From assembly GCA_905182745.1 (NCBI GenBank), contig CAJJCR010000010.1, positions 31,724 through 95,723 of the forward strand: 64,000 nt of DNA. The letters are read 5' to 3'. The notes under the pieces were generated by a model. That model did no database searches and was not told where the DNA came from. It saw nothing but the letters and a program-made list of their open reading frames with translations. A program made the translations under genes and the position numbers. This DNA comes from Bacteroidetes bacterium MED-G20. Lineage in GTDB: Bacteria > Bacteroidota > Bacteroidia > Flavobacteriales_D > Parvicellaceae. Shown in pieces: positions 63,004 to 64,000 of the stretch; positions within the stretch are counted from its first letter, which is position 1; the number at the start of each line of letters is the position of its first letter.

Positions 63004-64000
63004 AAAATCTAATTAAAACTTTAAAGGAAATCTGGGCTGTTGACGAATTAAAGAAGCGTATCTTATATACACTTGGTTTAATTTTGGTCTACAGAATAGG
63101 ATCTTTTATTGTCCTCCCTGGGATTGATGCTGACAGATTAGCATCTTCTACCTCAGGAGATAATAGTATTCTAAACTTAATTAACATGTTTGCGGGTGGT
63201 GCATTTTCAAGAGCATCTATAATGGCTCTAGGAATAATGCCTTATATTTCTGCATCTATTGTCATGCAATTATTAGGTATGGCAGTTCCTACTTTTCAAC
63301 GTCTTCAAAGAGAAGGAGAGAGTGGAAGGAAGAAGATTAATCAATATACAAGACTTTTAACTATTGCAATATGTTTATTCCAGGCTCCTAGTTATATGGG
63401 CGCATATGTTCCTGCTGAAGCAAGATTGAACGATTCTTTCTTATGGTGGTTTCAAGTAACAGCAATTTTAACTGCTGGGACAATGTTTGTTACATGGCTC
63501 GGAGAAAGAATTACCGATAGAGGAATTGGTAATGGTATTTCTTTAATAATTACTATTGGGATTATTGCAGGTTTACCTGGTGCATTTTTTCAAGAATTGG
63601 GTGCGAAAATTTACGACGGTGGTCTTGTAATCTTACTAGTCGAATTAGTGGTTCTTCTAATGGTTATTCTTATTACGATATTGTTAGTGCAAGGAACAAG
63701 AAGAATACCAGTCCATACTGCTAAAAGAGTAATTGGTAGGGGATCTAAACAAGCCTTAGCCGGAGGACAAAGAAGTTATATTCCTCTTAAAATTAATCAA
63801 GCTGGTGTTATGCCAATTATATTTGCTCAAGCTCTTATGTTTTTACCTTCGTTAATTTTTCAAAATAGTTCATTTGGAGCTACATTCTCAAATATTCAAG
63901 GGTTTTGGTACAATGCAGTATTTTTTCTAATGATTGTGATTTTTACTTATTTTTATACAGCTATTATGATGAATCCAAATCAAATGGCTGACGAATTAAA
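63000..64000 (+). CDS. secY: Protein translocase subunit SecY (3' truncated by window edge)
   Basis: Manual translation MKNLIKTLKEIWAVDELKKRILYTLGLILVYRIGSFIVLPGIDADRL...ISASIVMQLLGMAVPTFQRLQREGESGRKKINQYTR...GERITDRGIGNGISLIITIGIIAGLP; ATGA overlap with rplO stop. Confidence 0.97.
   Translation, partial: MKNLIKTLKEIWAVDELKKRILYTLGLILVYRIGSFIVLPGIDADRLASSTSGDNSILNLINMFAGGAFSRASIMALGIMPYISASIVMQLLGMAVPTFQRLQREGESGRKKINQYTRLLTIAICLFQAPSYMGAYVPAEARLNDSFLWWFQVTAILTAGTMFVTWLGERITDRGIGNGISLIITIGIIAGLPGAFFQELGAKIYDGGLVILLVELVVLLMVILITILLVQGTRRIPVHTAKRVIGRGSKQALAGGQRSYIPLKINQAGVMPIIFAQALMFLPSLIFQNSSFGATFSNIQGFWYNAVFFLMIVIFTYFYTAIMMNPNQMADEL

Noticed and set aside
1-64000. CRISPR arrays, tRNA and rRNA genes, prophage or restriction/defence genes
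   Set aside because: Scanned by eye; no regularly spaced repeats, no tRNA cloverleaf-like sequence or rRNA signature recognised, and all larger ORFs have housekeeping, envelope or surface-protein assignments. A tRNAscan-SE/Infernal run would be decisive.

Overview
AT-rich chromosomal window from a member of the Bacteroidota. Evidence: T9SS-style secreted giant proteins next to a PorV/PorQ-like protein, a DUF4290-murA pair, a TAnnTTTG-type promoter before rpsL, and the rpsL-rpsG-fusA-S10-spc operon. Left part (1-15 kb): a PagL-like gene and a Rieske-like lipoprotein (both minus, frame-disrupted), a small secreted ORF, a frame-disrupted TonB-dependent receptor, and a tandem pair of very large secreted proteins flanking a PorV/PorQ-like gene. 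The 3' ~2.65 kb of the two giant genes are nearly identical at DNA level while their 5' parts have diverged (mosaic duplication / gene conversion). Middle (15-40.7 kb): greA, HIT, ruvC, flippase-like, glycosyltransferase, thioredoxin, MBL-rhodanese, lgt, an ABC transporter with a His-rich loop plus a DUF3299-like protein, waaA, a nucleotide-sugar cluster (WbpE/Ugd/Uxs/WbpD/WbpB/WbpA-like/RmlB/PHP phosphatase), fabD, YccA, MerR, M23, CapA, alaS. Right part: sigma-54 response regulator, NatAB-like ABC exporter, dnaJ-grpE, TlpA-like, murA, DUF4290, uvrD/pcrA (frame-disrupted), then the ribosomal protein operon to secY. Single-base frame lesions are strongly clustered and hit essential fusA and uvrD, so most are probably sequence errors, not biology. 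I saw no tRNA, rRNA, CRISPR array or IS element. I did not find a convincing wholly new defence or mobile system. The best leads are the mosaic giant-protein pair, the reconstructed Rieske-like lipoprotein with unusual ligand positions, and the His-rich ABC/DUF3299 cassette.
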